DNA of 6,349 nucleotides from positions 6,034 to 12,382 of the forward strand of contig DGKN01000210.1 of NCBI GenBank assembly GCA_002387005.1, written 5' to 3'. The stretch's first letter is position 1, and each line of letters opens with the position of its first letter. This document shows, in pieces, positions 5,163-6,349 of this stretch. The position numbers were made by a program, and so were the translations under genes. The notes beneath the pieces are model-generated. The model worked only from the letters and a program-made list of their open reading frames with translations, was not told the DNA's origin and ran no database searches. The DNA comes from Propionibacteriaceae bacterium UBA4569 (GTDB lineage Bacteria; Actinomycetota; Actinomycetes; Propionibacteriales; Propionibacteriaceae).

Positions 5163-6311
5163 GTGCAGGTTGCGAGGAATCATCCCCGGTGTGGTGTATG
5201 CGGCGCGAAGCAGGTGAAGAACGGCACGACCTCAGCGGGCCGGACCCGGTGGCGATGCAAGACCTGCGGCGCCTCGAGCGTCCAGAACCGGGAGGACGTG
5301 ACCCGTCGGGCCCAGCTGGCCGCTTTCCACGACTGGCTGCTCGGCCCTGCCCCGCAGGCTGCCATGGGCGGCAGCGGTCGCTCGTTCCGCGCCGCGACCA
5401 GTTGGTGTTGGAACATTCGGGTGCCACAACCTGTGTCCACCGGTGAGGTGGACCAAGTGCTCATGCTCGACGGCACCTACTTCCAGGACTGGTGCGTGAT
5501 CATCGCGTCCACCGGGGAGCATGTACGGGGCTGGCAATGGTGCAACCAGGAGTCGAAACCCGCCTACCGGGCCCTGCTGGACCGCCTGCCGGCGCCCGAC
5601 ATGGTGGTCGTCGACGGGGGCCGGGGAGCCGCCGCGGCCCTGGCCGAGTGCTGGCCCGACACGAAGGTGCAACGCTGCTACTTCCACATCTTCCGCACCG
5701 TCACCCGCCACCTGACGATGAATCCTCGACTGGAGGCTGGCAAGCAACTCCGCGCCCTCACCACGGCCCTGATGCGCGTCTCGAACCTGGACGAGGCAAC
5801 CGAGTGGACCCGTCAGTACGTGGCCTGGGAAGCCGAGTGGGACACCTTCCTCAAGCACCGCACCTACGCCGGCACCCACAAGGAACGCCCCACCGGGGTC
5901 GGACAGATCGCCCAGTGGTGGTTCACCCACCGCGAGCTGCGCCGCTGCCGGGCCTTGTTCCGAGGCCTGATCCGACACCACCAGCTGTTCACCTGGCTGA
6001 CCTTCGACGAACCCCGGGCCCGCACAACCTCACCGCTGGAAGGCGGCCCGAACAAAGCCCTCAAGGAACTCCTGCGCGTTCATCGCGGCCTGCCCGAAGC
6101 GCATGCCCGGCGCGCCGTCGACTGGCTGCTCAACAGCCTCACCGAGCACCCCCACGACCCCTGGCAGCTCGCCAAACAACAGCACTGGAACCCGCGCCCC
6201 AGACCCCGCCGCACCATCGAGGAGCCCCTCGGTCCGCAACCCGGCACCAGCTTCTCCTGGGAAGACGGCAACGGCATCCAAAAGGGCTGGGCCGGCCGAT
6301 CGCGACCCTGA
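5163..6311 (+). CDS. IS1249-type transposase (IS256 superfamily, DDE)
   Basis: This 382-residue protein catalyses cutting and joining of the element's ends. It begins with a zinc ribbon (C10, C13, C32, C35 in P-R-C-G-V-C-G and W-R-C-K-T-C-G) that likely binds the terminal repeats. The catalytic triad is readable: D103 in L-M-L-D-G-T-Y, D151 in V-V-V-D-G-G, and E293 in S-P-L-E-G-G-P-N-K-A-L-K-E-L-L-R. Between them lies the C-x2-H signature Q-R-C-Y-F-H (170-175), shared by the IS256 and MULE groups. The length is normal for IS1249-like proteins (close to 380-390). The GTG at 5163 is chosen because GGAG lies eight bases upstream and because the zinc ribbon begins nine residues later. No ATG serves this frame better. 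The coding frame is intact and its high GC resembles the host genome. The gene is alone in its element; its start is covered by a hairpin that probably keeps expression low. Confidence 0.93.
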   Translation: MQVARNHPRCGVCGAKQVKNGTTSAGRTRWRCKTCGASSVQNREDVTRRAQLAAFHDWLLGPAPQAAMGGSGRSFRAATSWCWNIRVPQPVSTGEVDQVLMLDGTYFQDWCVIIASTGEHVRGWQWCNQESKPAYRALLDRLPAPDMVVVDGGRGAAAALAECWPDTKVQRCYFHIFRTVTRHLTMNPRLEAGKQLRALTTALMRVSNLDEATEWTRQYVAWEAEWDTFLKHRTYAGTHKERPTGVGQIAQWWFTHRELRRCRALFRGLIRHHQLFTWLTFDEPRARTTSPLEGGPNKALKELLRVHRGLPEAHARRAVDWLLNSLTEHPHDPWQLAKQQHWNPRPRPRRTIEEPLGPQPGTSFSWEDGNGIQKGWAGRSRP

Positions 6312-6325
6312 CACGCCGCCAGCCA

Positions 6326-6349
6326 TACACACATTCCTGCCGCTAACCC
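6326..6349 (-). repeat. Right terminal inverted repeat of the IS1249-type element
   Basis: Read on the - strand it begins GGGTTAGCGGCAGGAATG, with two differences from the left repeat. It lies 14 bases after the transposase stop codon and forms the very end of the window. Confidence 0.9.

Larger units (their letters stand above)
5069..6349 (+). mobile_element. IS1249-type insertion sequence, apparently complete
   Basis: The element is bounded by matching inverted ends at 5069-5092 and 6326-6349 and carries one transposase gene, for a length of 1281 bases. The size, the single gene and the transposase type agree with IS1249-like elements (IS256 superfamily) first known from Corynebacterium. 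It interrupts an older IS5-type transposase. The eight bases to its left are TCTGGCAA (5061-5068); a direct copy is expected just outside the right edge, but it cannot be seen because the window ends on the last base of the right repeat. Nothing in the sequence shows decay, so the element may still be able to move. Confidence 0.88.

Noticed and set aside
5232..5981. Long - strand open frame opposite the transposase
   Set aside because: It is a high-GC shadow of the transposase gene, with low-complexity composition and no start signal.

Overview
The window looks like an accessory, mosaic stretch of a high-GC actinobacterial chromosome. The base composition, the codon usage, a DHA2-type MFS exporter followed by a DUF3817-like gene, and an IS1249-type insertion sequence all fit Actinomycetota such as Corynebacterium, Brevibacterium or Micrococcales relatives. 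The genus cannot be fixed from the sequence.

Left part (1-1673), decayed chromosomal-type genes on the + strand. A 14-helix drug:H+ antiporter gene enters from outside the window and is cut by one in-frame TAA at 709, after which the same frame stays open to 1422. A GTGA overlap then starts a DUF3817-like membrane-protein gene. That gene shifts frame near 1522-1524 and loses homology near 1587. About 45 bases later lies the 3' half of an alanine-type tRNA on the - strand (T arm, acceptor strand and CCA, with no matching 5' half). This is the classic appearance of an attachment-site remnant, or at least of a recombination junction.

Middle part (1674-4600), candidate cargo. One + strand gene of about 405 codons encodes an unrecognised protein and is followed by strong hairpins. 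It faces a compact two-gene - strand unit of visibly lower GC: an exported, basic, cysteine-containing protein (4450 to 3770), and 15 bases downstream a small acidic protein without export signal (3754 to 3350). The order and spacing could suit an exported factor with a cognate partner, but neither family is recognised. The only good ribosome binding site of the exported gene leads to an ATG in a different frame, so its signal peptide is probably frameshifted or its start is unusual.

Right part (4595-6349), nested insertion sequences. The C-terminal half of an IS5-superfamily (HARBI1-like DDE) transposase on the - strand ends exactly where an IS1249-type element begins. That element is complete within the window: 24-base terminal inverted repeats (22 of 24 identical), a 382-codon transposase with zinc ribbon and DDE residues, and a hairpin that buries its ribosome binding site. 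Its right end coincides with the last base of the window.

Taken together, the exporter pair is non-functional as read, the right end is insertion-sequence debris around one intact element, and the only intact or near-intact non-transposase genes are the three unrecognised ones in the middle.
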